In this document: in pieces, positions 1 through 7,476 of the stretch
Layout: the number at the start of each line of letters is the position of its first letter
How positions within the stretch are numbered: position 1 is the stretch's first letter
DNA from: MGIIa-K1 sp964577145
Lineage (GTDB): Archaea > Thermoplasmatota > Poseidoniia > Poseidoniales > Poseidoniaceae
Length of the DNA: 25,189 nucleotides
Direction of reading: 5' to 3'
NCBI GenBank assembly: GCA_964577145.1
Contig: CAZNXM010000026.1
Coordinates: forward strand, 1-25,189
Position numbers and translations under genes: made by a program
Notes under the pieces: model-generated
Databases searched by the model: none
Told to the model about the DNA's origin: nothing
The model's input: the letters and a program-made list of their open reading frames with translations, nothing else

Positions 1-30
1 GTCTACTGATGGTGTTGACCGGCTCGAGAA

Positions 31-840
31 ATGTTCGTGAAACCGTTCTCTTCCCAAGAGACCGTCAGAGAGTCACACCCTGAGTTGAATCAAATGCCGG
101 TTGACCGCATGCAGTGGGGCGCTGAAGAATGGCAATTCGCCGACCTCTACATGCCTGACGAGCCATCGCCCTATCAGAAGGAAGTAGGCGTCCCCTGTGT
201 GATGTTGATTCACGGTGGATTTTGGAAAGAAGAATACGGCCTTGAATTAATGGCTCCGATTGCGCAAGATTTGGCTGAACATGGTGTTGCGGCTTGGAAT
301 ATCGAATACAAGCGCACCACTGCAGAGGAAGAAGGCGTCTGGATGGACACTCTTTCCGATGTAATGCGCGCATGGGGTCAACTCGCTTTGCTACCAGGTA
401 TCGACATCGTACGTTCGATGATTATGGGCCATTCGGCTGGAGGACAATTAGCACTCCTTCTCGCCTCTAAATCCGAGAGGAAACCTTGGCTCACAATTGC
501 CCAATCTCCAGTTGCCGATTTGGTCGCTGCTGACCACGCCAAACTTTCCGATGAGGGGGATGCAGTGCGGCGTTGGATAGGATGCTCGCCAGAAGAAAAT
601 GAGGAACTTTGGCGCAAACTAAATCCTATCGATAACCCTCCCTCCTCTCCAGTATTGTTAATCCACGGCAAGTCAGATGAGGATGTGCCATGGACTCAAT
701 CCGAATCATACGCAAGAGCGATGACGGCAAAAGGCACAGATGTTCAGAAATTATGGCTCCCCGGTGACCATTTCAGTGTGATAGATGTTGCTTCAGATGA
801 TTGGATGAGTGAAAGAGATACAATCCTCGATTGGCTGTGA
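31..840 (+). CDS. Alpha/beta hydrolase, kynurenine-formamidase/esterase-like
   Basis: A 269-aa single-domain alpha/beta hydrolase, predicted cytoplasmic (no signal peptide). Seen: an oxyanion-hole motif HGGFW at residues 61-65, the nucleophile elbow GHSAGG at 133-138 (Ser135), a catalytic Asp in HGKSDEDVP (Asp216) and the catalytic His in GDHFS (His247), so the triad is complete. The HGG-F/Y-W motif with a short N-terminus is typical of kynurenine formamidase (BNA7-like) and related small-amide/ester hydrolases. Substrate specificity cannot be read from the sequence. It is the first gene of a dense + strand run that includes aminophenol ring-cleavage enzymes, so hydrolysis of an N-formyl or N-acyl aromatic amine is a reasonable inference. 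The ATG at 31 is taken as the start; no strong ribosome binding site is visible in the 30 bases before it. Confidence 0.88.
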   Translation: MFVKPFSSQETVRESHPELNQMPVDRMQWGAEEWQFADLYMPDEPSPYQKEVGVPCVMLIHGGFWKEEYGLELMAPIAQDLAEHGVAAWNIEYKRTTAEEEGVWMDTLSDVMRAWGQLALLPGIDIVRSMIMGHSAGGQLALLLASKSERKPWLTIAQSPVADLVAADHAKLSDEGDAVRRWIGCSPEENEELWRKLNPIDNPPSSPVLLIHGKSDEDVPWTQSESYARAMTAKGTDVQKLWLPGDHFSVIDVASDDWMSERDTILDWL

Positions 841-872
841 AGGTTCAATACCAACCGCCGCGTGGCCCAAGC

Positions 873-1658
873 ATGGACTGGCTGGGTGACGACTATCCTT
901 TCTCGACCACCGCGCTTGCTGGAAAGCACGCAATAGTATGCGGGGCTTCGAAAGGAATCGGAGCTGCAACTGCACAAATGTTGGCTCGAGCAGGGGCTAA
1001 AATTACTGCTGTTAGCCGAAATCCACAAGATCTTGTAGACTCGCTTCCAGGCGAAGGTCATAGGGCTGTAAGCCTTGATTTAGAAGATACAAATGCAATT
1101 GGTAATTTCATTTCTTCAATTGAAGAATGCCATATACTAATCAACAATGCTGCTGGTCCACCTGGCGGCCCACTTTTGCAAAATGAGGTCGCCGATTTTG
1201 AAGCACCTTTCAAACGACATCTCCACGCTGCTCACACCCTTGTACGTGGCTTGGCACCTAAGATGGAAGCTGCTGGAATGGGACGAATTGTCAATATCAT
1301 CTCGACTTCGGTCAGAGAGCCTATTCCAAATATCGGACTTTCCAATACATTGCGTGGTGCAATGGCGTCGTGGGCAAAGTCACTATCCAGTGAATTACCC
1401 GCTTGTATTACCATCAATAACATCCTTCCTGGTTTCACCGATACTGGAAGGCTTGGCTCACTCGCCGCATCTATCAACGAAAGAACTGGCAAAAGCATAG
1501 AAGATGTTCACGCAGGGTGGATGTCACAAGTTCCAATCGGCCGTCTAATCGACCCATTGGAGACCGGAGCTGCAATCGCATACCTTTGCATGCCAATTGC
1601 AGGCGGTATACGTGGGGTTTCGCTAGCGGTCGATGGCGGCCGCATGCGCTCAATTTGA
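873..1658 (+). CDS. Short-chain dehydrogenase/reductase, atypical active site
   Basis: SDR-family Rossmann protein of 261 aa from the ATG at 873. Seen: the dinucleotide motif GASKGIG (residues 24-30), the NNAAG motif (91-95), a Ser-containing NIISTS strand (141-146), and a C-terminal AVDGG typical of FabG-like SDRs. The usual YxxxK catalytic pair is absent: the aligned position reads SNTLR (157-161), so Tyr and Lys are replaced by Ser and Arg. This matches a known SDR-like subgroup annotated as 3-oxoacyl-ACP-reductase-like but lacking the canonical tetrad, so a redox activity should not be assumed. Start choice is uncertain: in-frame GTG at 837 (overlapping the previous stop as GTGA) and TTG at 831 are alternatives. 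It is co-directional with, and nearly touching, the hydrolase before it and the TPR gene after it. Confidence 0.88.
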   Translation: MDWLGDDYPFSTTALAGKHAIVCGASKGIGAATAQMLARAGAKITAVSRNPQDLVDSLPGEGHRAVSLDLEDTNAIGNFISSIEECHILINNAAGPPGGPLLQNEVADFEAPFKRHLHAAHTLVRGLAPKMEAAGMGRIVNIISTSVREPIPNIGLSNTLRGAMASWAKSLSSELPACITINNILPGFTDTGRLGSLAASINERTGKSIEDVHAGWMSQVPIGRLIDPLETGAAIAYLCMPIAGGIRGVSLAVDGGRMRSI

Positions 1659-1668
1659 GGTGGCATCA

Positions 1669-2463
1669 ATGGCTGAAATGAATCTTGAACAGGCAGAGGA
1701 ACTTCTCGACATGTTTGCCGAGGGGAAATCACTCGATTCAATAAATACAAGCCTAGCATTACACCTTGTAGATCTCGCAAGAGAACTTGGGAGAGATGCA
1801 TTGGTTGGTCGACTATTATCTCATGCTGCTCAAACTGCAGATAATGAGGAGGATAGTGGCTGGTGTCAATTCGAAGCACTCAAGCATGAAGGAGCAGACA
1901 TTGAAGTCATAATTGGCCTAGGCGTTACTGCAGAAAACGATGGTTTACCAGGTCTTGCTGCCGGCATTTTCCATCATGTTGCTCTCACTAGTTTGGGAAC
2001 TCCTGAAGCGGGCGTATTTGCCAATAAATCCATGCAACTGCGTGAAGAAAATAAAGACAAAGACGGAATGATTTACGGATATGCACTCCTTGCACATATT
2101 GCAAAATCAGAAGAGGATTGGGAAAAGGCGCAACTACATTTACGCAAGCGCATAGACCTGATCGACGAAAAGGACCGCGAAGGTCTAATGGAAGCATATG
2201 CAGACCTCGCTCATTCTCATGCTACTATTGGTGAACTCGACCAAGCACAAGCACTTCTAATCGATTCACTTGGAATTGCAACCGAACTTGCAGACCTTTC
2301 AGGAATTCTCGTAGCTCGCTGGGGGCTGGCTGACCTTGCTGAGATTAGTGAGCAACCAGATGAGGCTATGGTGCAACTCTCCGAAGTCATGACTGCTTTC
2401 ATGGAGGCCGGTGTAGTTGTTCCCGAGCCGGTGCGAGAGCGCGTGAACAAGTTGACCGAATGA
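1669..2463 (+). CDS. TPR-repeat protein
   Basis: A 264-aa, acidic, all-helical soluble protein. Helical hairpin repeats of about 34-40 residues with TPR spacing are visible, clearest in the second half (for example the segments around GYALLAHIAKSEEDWEKAQ, AYADLAHSHATIGELDQAQ and ARWGLADLAEISEQPDEAM). No signal peptide, membrane helix or catalytic motif. The start at ATG 1669 is chosen because GAGGTG at 1657-1662 gives a ribosome binding site with a 6-base spacer; that site overlaps the SDR stop codon. An upstream in-frame ATG at 1633 would overlap the SDR by 26 bases and lacks such a site. TPR proteins usually scaffold protein complexes; its partner here is unknown, but its place inside the catabolic run suggests a role with those enzymes or a chance operon membership. 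Confidence 0.85.
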   Translation: MAEMNLEQAEELLDMFAEGKSLDSINTSLALHLVDLARELGRDALVGRLLSHAAQTADNEEDSGWCQFEALKHEGADIEVIIGLGVTAENDGLPGLAAGIFHHVALTSLGTPEAGVFANKSMQLREENKDKDGMIYGYALLAHIAKSEEDWEKAQLHLRKRIDLIDEKDREGLMEAYADLAHSHATIGELDQAQALLIDSLGIATELADLSGILVARWGLADLAEISEQPDEAMVQLSEVMTAFMEAGVVVPEPVRERVNKLTE

Positions 2464-2490
2464 AGTCGGGGTGAGGTTGATACCGCAGAG

Positions 2491-2511
2491 CCCTCTCCCT
2501 GTGGGAGAGGG
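2491..2511 (+). promoter_or_regulatory. Perfect hairpin whose 3' arm is the ribosome binding site
   Basis: A 9-bp perfect inverted repeat, CCCTCTCCC (2491-2499) and GGGAGAGGG (2503-2511), with a 3-base loop, ends five bases before the ATG at 2517 in a 53-bp gap. The 3' arm contains the only Shine-Dalgarno-like purine run (GGAGAGG) at proper spacing, so folding would hide it. It may act as a translational switch or an mRNA-processing/stability element. CCCTCTCCC/GGGAGAGGG arms also resemble REP-type palindromes seen dispersed in many bacterial genomes, so it may be a mobile palindromic element that landed here. Confidence 0.6.
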
Positions 2512-2516
2512 TCCAC

Positions 2517-3731
2517 ATGGAGTTCGACATATTCTTCTCGATTTCCCAGACTCCAGACCATAACGGATTCACCCCCTCAGAATCTGAGATGTTTGCTAAT
2601 TACTATGCACAGTTAGAATCTGCTGATAGGTTGGGTTTCGGAGTAGCATGGCTGGCTCAAGCACACCTTTCCACTCAAACACAGCAGACAAATTCTCAAC
2701 CGGTTGTTCCGCATTGGAAAGGTGAAGTTGGATTGTGCACCGATTTTTGCCAACTCGCACTTGAATCATTTCGCCGCACAAAAAATATCGATGTGGGTTC
2801 AGCAGTAGTTAGCATTCTTGCAAGTGGTGGGCCCATTGCACAAGCCGAAAGAATCGCAAATACTGTACAATTCCTTTCCCACATGTCATCCACTCGAAAA
2901 TTGCATGTCGGATTCAGTGCTGGTCGATTTGAATTTATGGCTCGGCCGTATGGAATTACGCCTCGTAATGCAGTAGAAAGGGCTTCATGGCCGGCTTTAC
3001 GTGGCCAAATTTTCATGGAAGCAAGCGAAATTTTCCTGCGTTTACTCCGTGGCGATACCATCCATTCAGATGATATTCGTTCGACGGTATTGACGAGAGC
3101 CAATTTCCGTTCTGATGAAGACTGGGCGGCTGTTCAAGATGCTGCAGGTAGCGCTCAGGACTCAATTGAAATAGACCGCCGGTACGAATTTGAAGAAATT
3201 TCAATCGTGCCTAAAGAATGGCCTCGCTCCCAACTTGAATTAGTAGCTGGAACTCATGACCCAAGGGCTCAAACATTCGTAAATTCCATCTTACCTGTCA
3301 AGGTGTTTAACCTCTCAATTACCTCACCTGTACTTATTGATCAAACCCATGATAGAATGCGAGAAGCATTCCATCCCGATGGTGGGGATTGGCAGCGCAG
3401 GGATATGCCTCGTACAACCTTCGTATTCCTGAATGCAGAAGATGACCTCACGCCTGAAGAACAGTCTGAGGCTGCGCACGAAGAAGCACGACTAGCCCTC
3501 GGAGAATATTGGAAGGCGCTTGAAGGGACACTTGACCCTTCCAAGGTTGAGAAGGCAGTAGACAATGCTCTAATTGGCAATCCGGCTGAAATTGCGGCCC
3601 AAATTTCCGAGAGATTTCATCCAGAAGACCGGCTAATGTGTTGGTTCGATTTCTTCAATCATGATAGCGACCGTGTTATTCGAAACATGGAAGCATGGTG
3701 GAGTGAAGTCGTACCACTTGTGGAGGCCTGA
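2517..3731 (+). CDS. Luciferase-like (LLM class) flavin-dependent monooxygenase
   Basis: A 404-aa protein of the bacterial luciferase-like TIM-barrel superfamily (FMN- or F420-dependent oxidoreductases). Seen: N-terminal beta strand and EFDIFF start, the ADRLGFGVAWLAQAHL segment (about 36-51) that corresponds to the conserved family block with an acidic residue before the His replaced here, the central block GGPIAQAERIANTVQFLSH followed by LHVGFSAGR (about 104-140), and the C-terminal GNPAEIAAQISERF helix. Members insert one oxygen atom into, or oxidise, small organic molecules using reduced flavin. The substrate is unknown; in this context it could hydroxylate an aromatic amine or act on a ring-cleavage product. 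Its stop lies two bases before the next start, so it is translationally linked to the amidohydrolase gene. Confidence 0.85.
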   Translation: MEFDIFFSISQTPDHNGFTPSESEMFANYYAQLESADRLGFGVAWLAQAHLSTQTQQTNSQPVVPHWKGEVGLCTDFCQLALESFRRTKNIDVGSAVVSILASGGPIAQAERIANTVQFLSHMSSTRKLHVGFSAGRFEFMARPYGITPRNAVERASWPALRGQIFMEASEIFLRLLRGDTIHSDDIRSTVLTRANFRSDEDWAAVQDAAGSAQDSIEIDRRYEFEEISIVPKEWPRSQLELVAGTHDPRAQTFVNSILPVKVFNLSITSPVLIDQTHDRMREAFHPDGGDWQRRDMPRTTFVFLNAEDDLTPEEQSEAAHEEARLALGEYWKALEGTLDPSKVEKAVDNALIGNPAEIAAQISERFHPEDRLMCWFDFFNHDSDRVIRNMEAWWSEVVPLVEA

Positions 3732-3733
3732 AG

Positions 3734-4849
3734 ATGTCCCTTCGCCACGATGCAAACTCCGCTGTAGCACCGGGAAACCCCGGTTCAGCGATTTATCCGG
3801 ATTCGCCATTAGGTGAAGATGTAGAGGGAATCCCTACCGGGCGAGATGTGGAATGGGAGCCGCTTGTCGATTACCGTCGCAATGGAGTTTCAGAGACTAC
3901 AATTCATGGCGCTGTTGCTTGGTGCCATGGCGATGAAGTCATACACTCATTTGGTGGAAATGTCCTATGCTATGGCAGGTCTATGATGAAGCCATTTATG
4001 CTCAAGGCTTTCACAACAGAATTAGAAAATCACACCTGGGAACAAAAGGCGATTGCAGTAGCGAGTCATAATGGTGATACAGAGCATGTTGCTGCAGCAC
4101 AGTCGCTACTATCCGAGGCGGAATGGCCACTGATGCTTACACCGATTGATGTCCCGCTTATTCAATTCGGGCGCCAAGTTAGGCGGCCCCGCCGATGGTA
4201 TCACACATGTAGTGGAGAGCACGCTGCAATCCTTGCAGGTTGCCGTGCAAAAGGTTGGAACCGCGCCGGATATACCTTGCCAACTCACGAAGTATTCCAA
4301 GCATACATGAAGCAAATTCGTCAATATCTTGGCGATGAATGGATGCCTACCCGTATCGCAAAGGATGGTTGTGGACTGCCAACAGTATCCAATACCGTTT
4401 CAGAATTAGCACAAATCTATGCAGGGCTTGTCCGCGATAAAGAAGATGATTGGATCTGGGAGGCGATGTGTCGCCATCCCGATTTAGTAGGTGGATTCAA
4501 CCGATTGGATTCTACTATACTCAAAGCCGGAGAAGGACGAGTAATTGCCAAAGAAGGTGCAGATGGATTACTCGGAATGGCGATTGAGCACCCCGATTAC
4601 CCCCAGGGCCTCGGCATCGTCGTGAAAATCGCCCACGGTTGGAATTCTCAGGCGACTTGGTATGTAGCTAGAGCAATTCTTGGCACCCTCGGAATCGAGT
4701 TGCGAAATCCATATCCTCTTCACCGCCAAAAAGCATTCATCGTGCCAGGAATCGTTCCTGAATCTCTACATGAAATCCTTGCAACCATTCCTACATGGGA
4801 TGAATGGGACCCGGACCAAGACAGGTGGCACTATGAGGTGGACCCATGA
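3734..4849 (+). CDS. Asparaginase II (AnsA-type) family amidohydrolase
   Basis: A 371-aa member of the asparaginase II family typified by Rhizobium etli AnsA. Seen: GRSMMKPF with Ser83 and Lys86 (the Ser-x-x-Lys nucleophile pair), ASHNGD with Ser111, CSGEH with Cys159, DGCGLPT with Cys213, and AKEGADG with Lys273. The family zinc site is normally Cys-x-x-Lys plus a second Cys; here the Lys position is Glu162, which may alter metal binding or specificity. Members deaminate asparagine, but the context (ring-cleavage genes for 2-aminophenol) makes an amide hydrolase feeding or following that pathway possible. ATG 3734 has a GGAGG site at 3722-3726 with a 7-base spacer. The 3' end overlaps the aldehyde dehydrogenase start as ATGA. 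Confident about family, not about substrate. Confidence 0.87.
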   Translation: MSLRHDANSAVAPGNPGSAIYPDSPLGEDVEGIPTGRDVEWEPLVDYRRNGVSETTIHGAVAWCHGDEVIHSFGGNVLCYGRSMMKPFMLKAFTTELENHTWEQKAIAVASHNGDTEHVAAAQSLLSEAEWPLMLTPIDVPLIQFGRQVRRPRRWYHTCSGEHAAILAGCRAKGWNRAGYTLPTHEVFQAYMKQIRQYLGDEWMPTRIAKDGCGLPTVSNTVSELAQIYAGLVRDKEDDWIWEAMCRHPDLVGGFNRLDSTILKAGEGRVIAKEGADGLLGMAIEHPDYPQGLGIVVKIAHGWNSQATWYVARAILGTLGIELRNPYPLHRQKAFIVPGIVPESLHEILATIPTWDEWDPDQDRWHYEVDP

Positions 4850-6225
4850 TTCAAGTCGAGAACCTCATCGGCGGAAAATTCTCTACCACAGAAGAACTGA
4901 TCGATGATGTTTCACCACTTGATGGAAAAGTGATTGCTTCGATTCCACGAACTCGAACGGTAGACGATGCTGTCGCAATTGCTAGTTCTGCCCAACCTGA
5001 ATGGGGGGCACTCAGTATCACAGATAGAGCTGATTGGTTAGACAAGATTGCTGATGCACTCGAAGAGAGAATTGAGAAAATTGCTGAGTTGGAATCACTT
5101 GATACCGGCAAGCCTTACGATGTTGCTCGCAATATCGATGCTGCTCGTTCGGTCTCCAACTTTCGCTTCTTCGCAGCCTTTGGCCGTGAACAAAAACAAG
5201 AAATTTTTGAAATGAAAGATGCGACAAACTTTGTTTTGCGTAAGCCCATAGGAGTTGTTGGGCTCATTAGTCCATGGAACCTCCCCCTTTACCTAATGAC
5301 GTGGAAAATCGCTCCTGCACTTCTAATGGGTAATGCAATTATTGCCAAGCCCAGTGAAATTACGCCTCTAACTGCACACTACCTCGGACAAATTTGTACT
5401 GAAATCGGACTTCCGGATGGTCTGCTAAATATTGTCCATGGTTATGGCCCTGAAGTGGGGCAAGCAATTGTTGAACACCCTGATATCAAGGCTATTTCTT
5501 TCACCGGCGGTACCGCTACAGGAAGAATCGTTGCTGCTACCGCTGCTCCAATGTTCAAGAAACTGAGTCTCGAACTCGGTGGAAAGAATGCAAGCATCGT
5601 ACTAGCAGATGCGGACCTCGATAAAGCGGTCCCTGGTGTTCTTCGCGCCTCGTTCCTCAATAGCGGGCAAATCTGTCTTTGTGGGTCTAGAGTACTCGTA
5701 CATTCTTCGATTCATGATAAATTCATGCAGCGTTATCTCAAGGAATTAGAGGCCTTCCAAATTGGTCCGGTAATTAGTGAAGAACATCGTGCAAAGGTGC
5801 TTTCGTACATCGAACTAGCACAGGAGGAAGGGGGGGAAATCCTTGCGGGTGGCAATGTTCCAAACAAGTCTGGTGCTTGGATTGAACCAACTGTAATAGG
5901 AGGATTATCCCATACTAGTAGAACTGCAACAGAGGAAATCTTTGGCCCTGTGGTCACCATTCATCAATTTGATACCGATGAAGAGGCAATCGAGATGGCT
6001 AATTGTACAGAATACGGATTATCAGGTAGCGTTTGGTCAGAAAACCGAGGTCGAGAAATCGCAGAGCAAATCGATAGCGGAATGGTTTGGGTAAACACTT
6101 GGCTCCACCGTGATCTTAGAGTTCCCTTTGGGGGCGTGAAGAATAGCGGCGTTGGGCGTGAAGGAGGAGCGTGGTCCCTTGGTTTCTTCAGTGAAGCAAT
6201 CAATATCTGCGTTCACGAGGGTTGA
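4846..6225 (+). CDS. amnC: Aldehyde dehydrogenase, 2-aminomuconic semialdehyde dehydrogenase type
   Basis: NAD(P)-dependent aldehyde dehydrogenase of 459 aa, predicted to oxidise 2-aminomuconic 6-semialdehyde to 2-aminomuconate. Seen: SPWNLP with Asn145, AKPSE with Lys168, FTGGTATG (219-226), the general base in LELGG (Glu243), the nucleophile in GQIC (Cys277) and EEIFGP (363-368). The C-terminus RDLRVPFGGVKNSGVGREGG followed by FFSE and ICV is the pattern of muconic-semialdehyde dehydrogenases; Arg107 (NFRFF) and Arg422/Arg425 are candidates for binding the substrate carboxylate. It is shorter than the usual ~485 aa because a stretch normally found between the FxxKxxxL helix and GPxIS (residues around 303-307, LEAFQIGP) is missing. 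Ribosome binding site GAGGTG at 4835-4840. 2-Hydroxymuconic semialdehyde is the main alternative substrate; the ring-cleavage and deaminase genes nearby favour the amino form. Confidence 0.87.
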   Translation: MIQVENLIGGKFSTTEELIDDVSPLDGKVIASIPRTRTVDDAVAIASSAQPEWGALSITDRADWLDKIADALEERIEKIAELESLDTGKPYDVARNIDAARSVSNFRFFAAFGREQKQEIFEMKDATNFVLRKPIGVVGLISPWNLPLYLMTWKIAPALLMGNAIIAKPSEITPLTAHYLGQICTEIGLPDGLLNIVHGYGPEVGQAIVEHPDIKAISFTGGTATGRIVAATAAPMFKKLSLELGGKNASIVLADADLDKAVPGVLRASFLNSGQICLCGSRVLVHSSIHDKFMQRYLKELEAFQIGPVISEEHRAKVLSYIELAQEEGGEILAGGNVPNKSGAWIEPTVIGGLSHTSRTATEEIFGPVVTIHQFDTDEEAIEMANCTEYGLSGSVWSENRGREIAEQIDSGMVWVNTWLHRDLRVPFGGVKNSGVGREGGAWSLGFFSEAINICVHEG

Positions 6226-6262
6226 AGTCGGATAGCCTGCACGATGGTTCGGAGTTGAGGAG

Positions 6263-7078
6263 ATGTCGGTCCATAGTAAAGCCCGCAAGGTCACGACCAA
6301 TACGCTTCAAGAAATGAAGCGGGCTGGAGAAAAAATCACTATGCTTACAGCATATGATTTCTCACTTGCTAAGTTAGTCGACCGCGGAGGAGTTGATGTA
6401 ATTCTTGTTGGAGATTCTGCATCGAATGTCATGGCTGGAATGGATACTACTGTTCCTATGACTCTTGACCACATGATTTACCATGCACAATGTGTAGAGC
6501 GAGCAGTAGATCGTGCACTAATCGTTGTCGATATGCCATTCGGCAGTTACCAAGGCAATTCACGAATTGCATTAGAAAGTGCAATACGCATAATGAAAGA
6601 GTCAAATGGCCATGCTGTAAAACTCGAAGGTGGTTCTGAAATCGTCGAAAGTATCGAGAGAATCCTGACTGCTGGAATCCCAGTAATGGGACACTTGGGT
6701 CTAACTCCACAGTCGATTTACAAATTCGGAACCTATACTGTTCGCGCTAAGGAAGATGAGGAAGCTGCAAAATTAATTGACGATGCAAAATTACTCGAAG
6801 ATGCGGGTTGCTTCGCAATCGTTCTGGAAAAAATTCCCGCTCATTTGGCAAAGCAAGTGAGTGAGGCCGTCTCGATTCCAACTATTGGAATCGGAGCCGG
6901 TTTAGATTGCGATGGCCAGGTATTGGTTTTGCACGACATGTTGGGGATTACCACCGATTTTAGCCCCCGTTTCCTTCGTAGATATCTCGATTTGGAATCC
7001 CAAATCTCTGGCGCAGTTGAACAATACTGTTCCGATGTACGCAGTGGCGACTTCCCCAATACGGAAGAGTCCTACTGA
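6263..7078 (+). CDS. panB: 3-methyl-2-oxobutanoate hydroxymethyltransferase (PanB)
   Basis: A 271-aa ketopantoate hydroxymethyltransferase, the first step of pantothenate/CoA synthesis, transferring a hydroxymethyl group from methylene-tetrahydrofolate (or tetrahydromethanopterin in archaea) to 2-oxoisovalerate. Seen: LTAYD (29-32), VGDS with Asp51, VVDMPFGSYQ with Asp90, KLEGG with Glu122, GHLGLTPQS (143-151), VLEKIP with catalytic Glu189, and IGIGAGLDCDGQVLVLHDMLG (208-228). Length and metal/catalytic residues match the family fully. Starts 37 bases after the aldehyde dehydrogenase, with GGAG (6251-6254) and GAGGAG directly before the ATG, so it is probably co-transcribed with the catabolic genes; whether that is functional or incidental is not clear. 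Its 3' end overlaps the tail of the convergent membrane-protein gene by 7 bases. Confidence 0.96.
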   Translation: MSVHSKARKVTTNTLQEMKRAGEKITMLTAYDFSLAKLVDRGGVDVILVGDSASNVMAGMDTTVPMTLDHMIYHAQCVERAVDRALIVVDMPFGSYQGNSRIALESAIRIMKESNGHAVKLEGGSEIVESIERILTAGIPVMGHLGLTPQSIYKFGTYTVRAKEDEEAAKLIDDAKLLEDAGCFAIVLEKIPAHLAKQVSEAVSIPTIGIGAGLDCDGQVLVLHDMLGITTDFSPRFLRRYLDLESQISGAVEQYCSDVRSGDFPNTEESY

Positions 7079-7476
7079 AGTAAACCAAATGCCAATAATC
7101 CACCTGCTAAGGTGGTGAAGCTCAAACCGAATCCGTGCCATACTCCAATACGGAATGGTGGCAATTCAAGTCGCCACCATGAAGAACACATCCATAACCA
7201 GACAATTAGAACCATTACCGTGTTGAAATAACTAATTCCACCAAACCATAAGCCGGCTTCAATTAAACAAATTATTGCCAAACCGAGACTGTGCTCCCAG
7301 CCAATAGGTGTCTTGGTGAGGTGAGCAATTGCAGGTGAGAGTAGTATTGCTAACAATAGTGCAACCTGCATGGGATTGGGGCCAATATCAATCAGAGTTG
7401 CAAGTACGCCAAGTGCAAATCCCAAGATTCCTGGAACCAAAACATGGTGGAATTTGAAATCGGTTTCGCCCTCCAT
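7072..7476 (-). CDS. Small four-helix membrane protein, unknown function
   Basis: A 134-aa hydrophobic protein on the - strand with about four transmembrane segments (approximate residues 12-32, 36-52, 66-82 plus 85-100, and 112-133), short polar loops and no recognised motif. The start at ATG 7476 (MEGETDFKF) is preferred to an upstream in-frame ATG at 7548, because that longer form would run into the dioxygenase gene and adds a non-hydrophobic, low-quality N-terminus. Coding strand is supported by the clean hydrophobic helix pattern. It lies between the two halves of the aminophenol cluster, tail-to-tail with panB and head-to-head (55 bp) with the dioxygenase beta gene. Function not recognised; a small transporter or membrane-anchoring role would be a guess. 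Confidence 0.7.
   Translation of the reverse strand: MEGETDFKFHHVLVPGILGFALGVLATLIDIGPNPMQVALLLAILLSPAIAHLTKTPIGWEHSLGLAIICLIEAGLWFGGISYFNTVMVLIVWLWMCSSWWRLELPPFRIGVWHGFGLSFTTLAGGLLAFGLLQ

Noticed and set aside
1..40. Possible C-terminal end of an upstream gene (frame reading to TGA at 38-40)
   Set aside because: Only about 12 codons are visible with nothing recognisable, and another frame stops at 7-9; there is no basis to choose a frame.
4680..4907. Small + strand open frame of 75 codons across the amidohydrolase/dehydrogenase junction
   Set aside because: It is out of frame with two well-supported overlapping genes (ATGA junction) and has no recognisable features.
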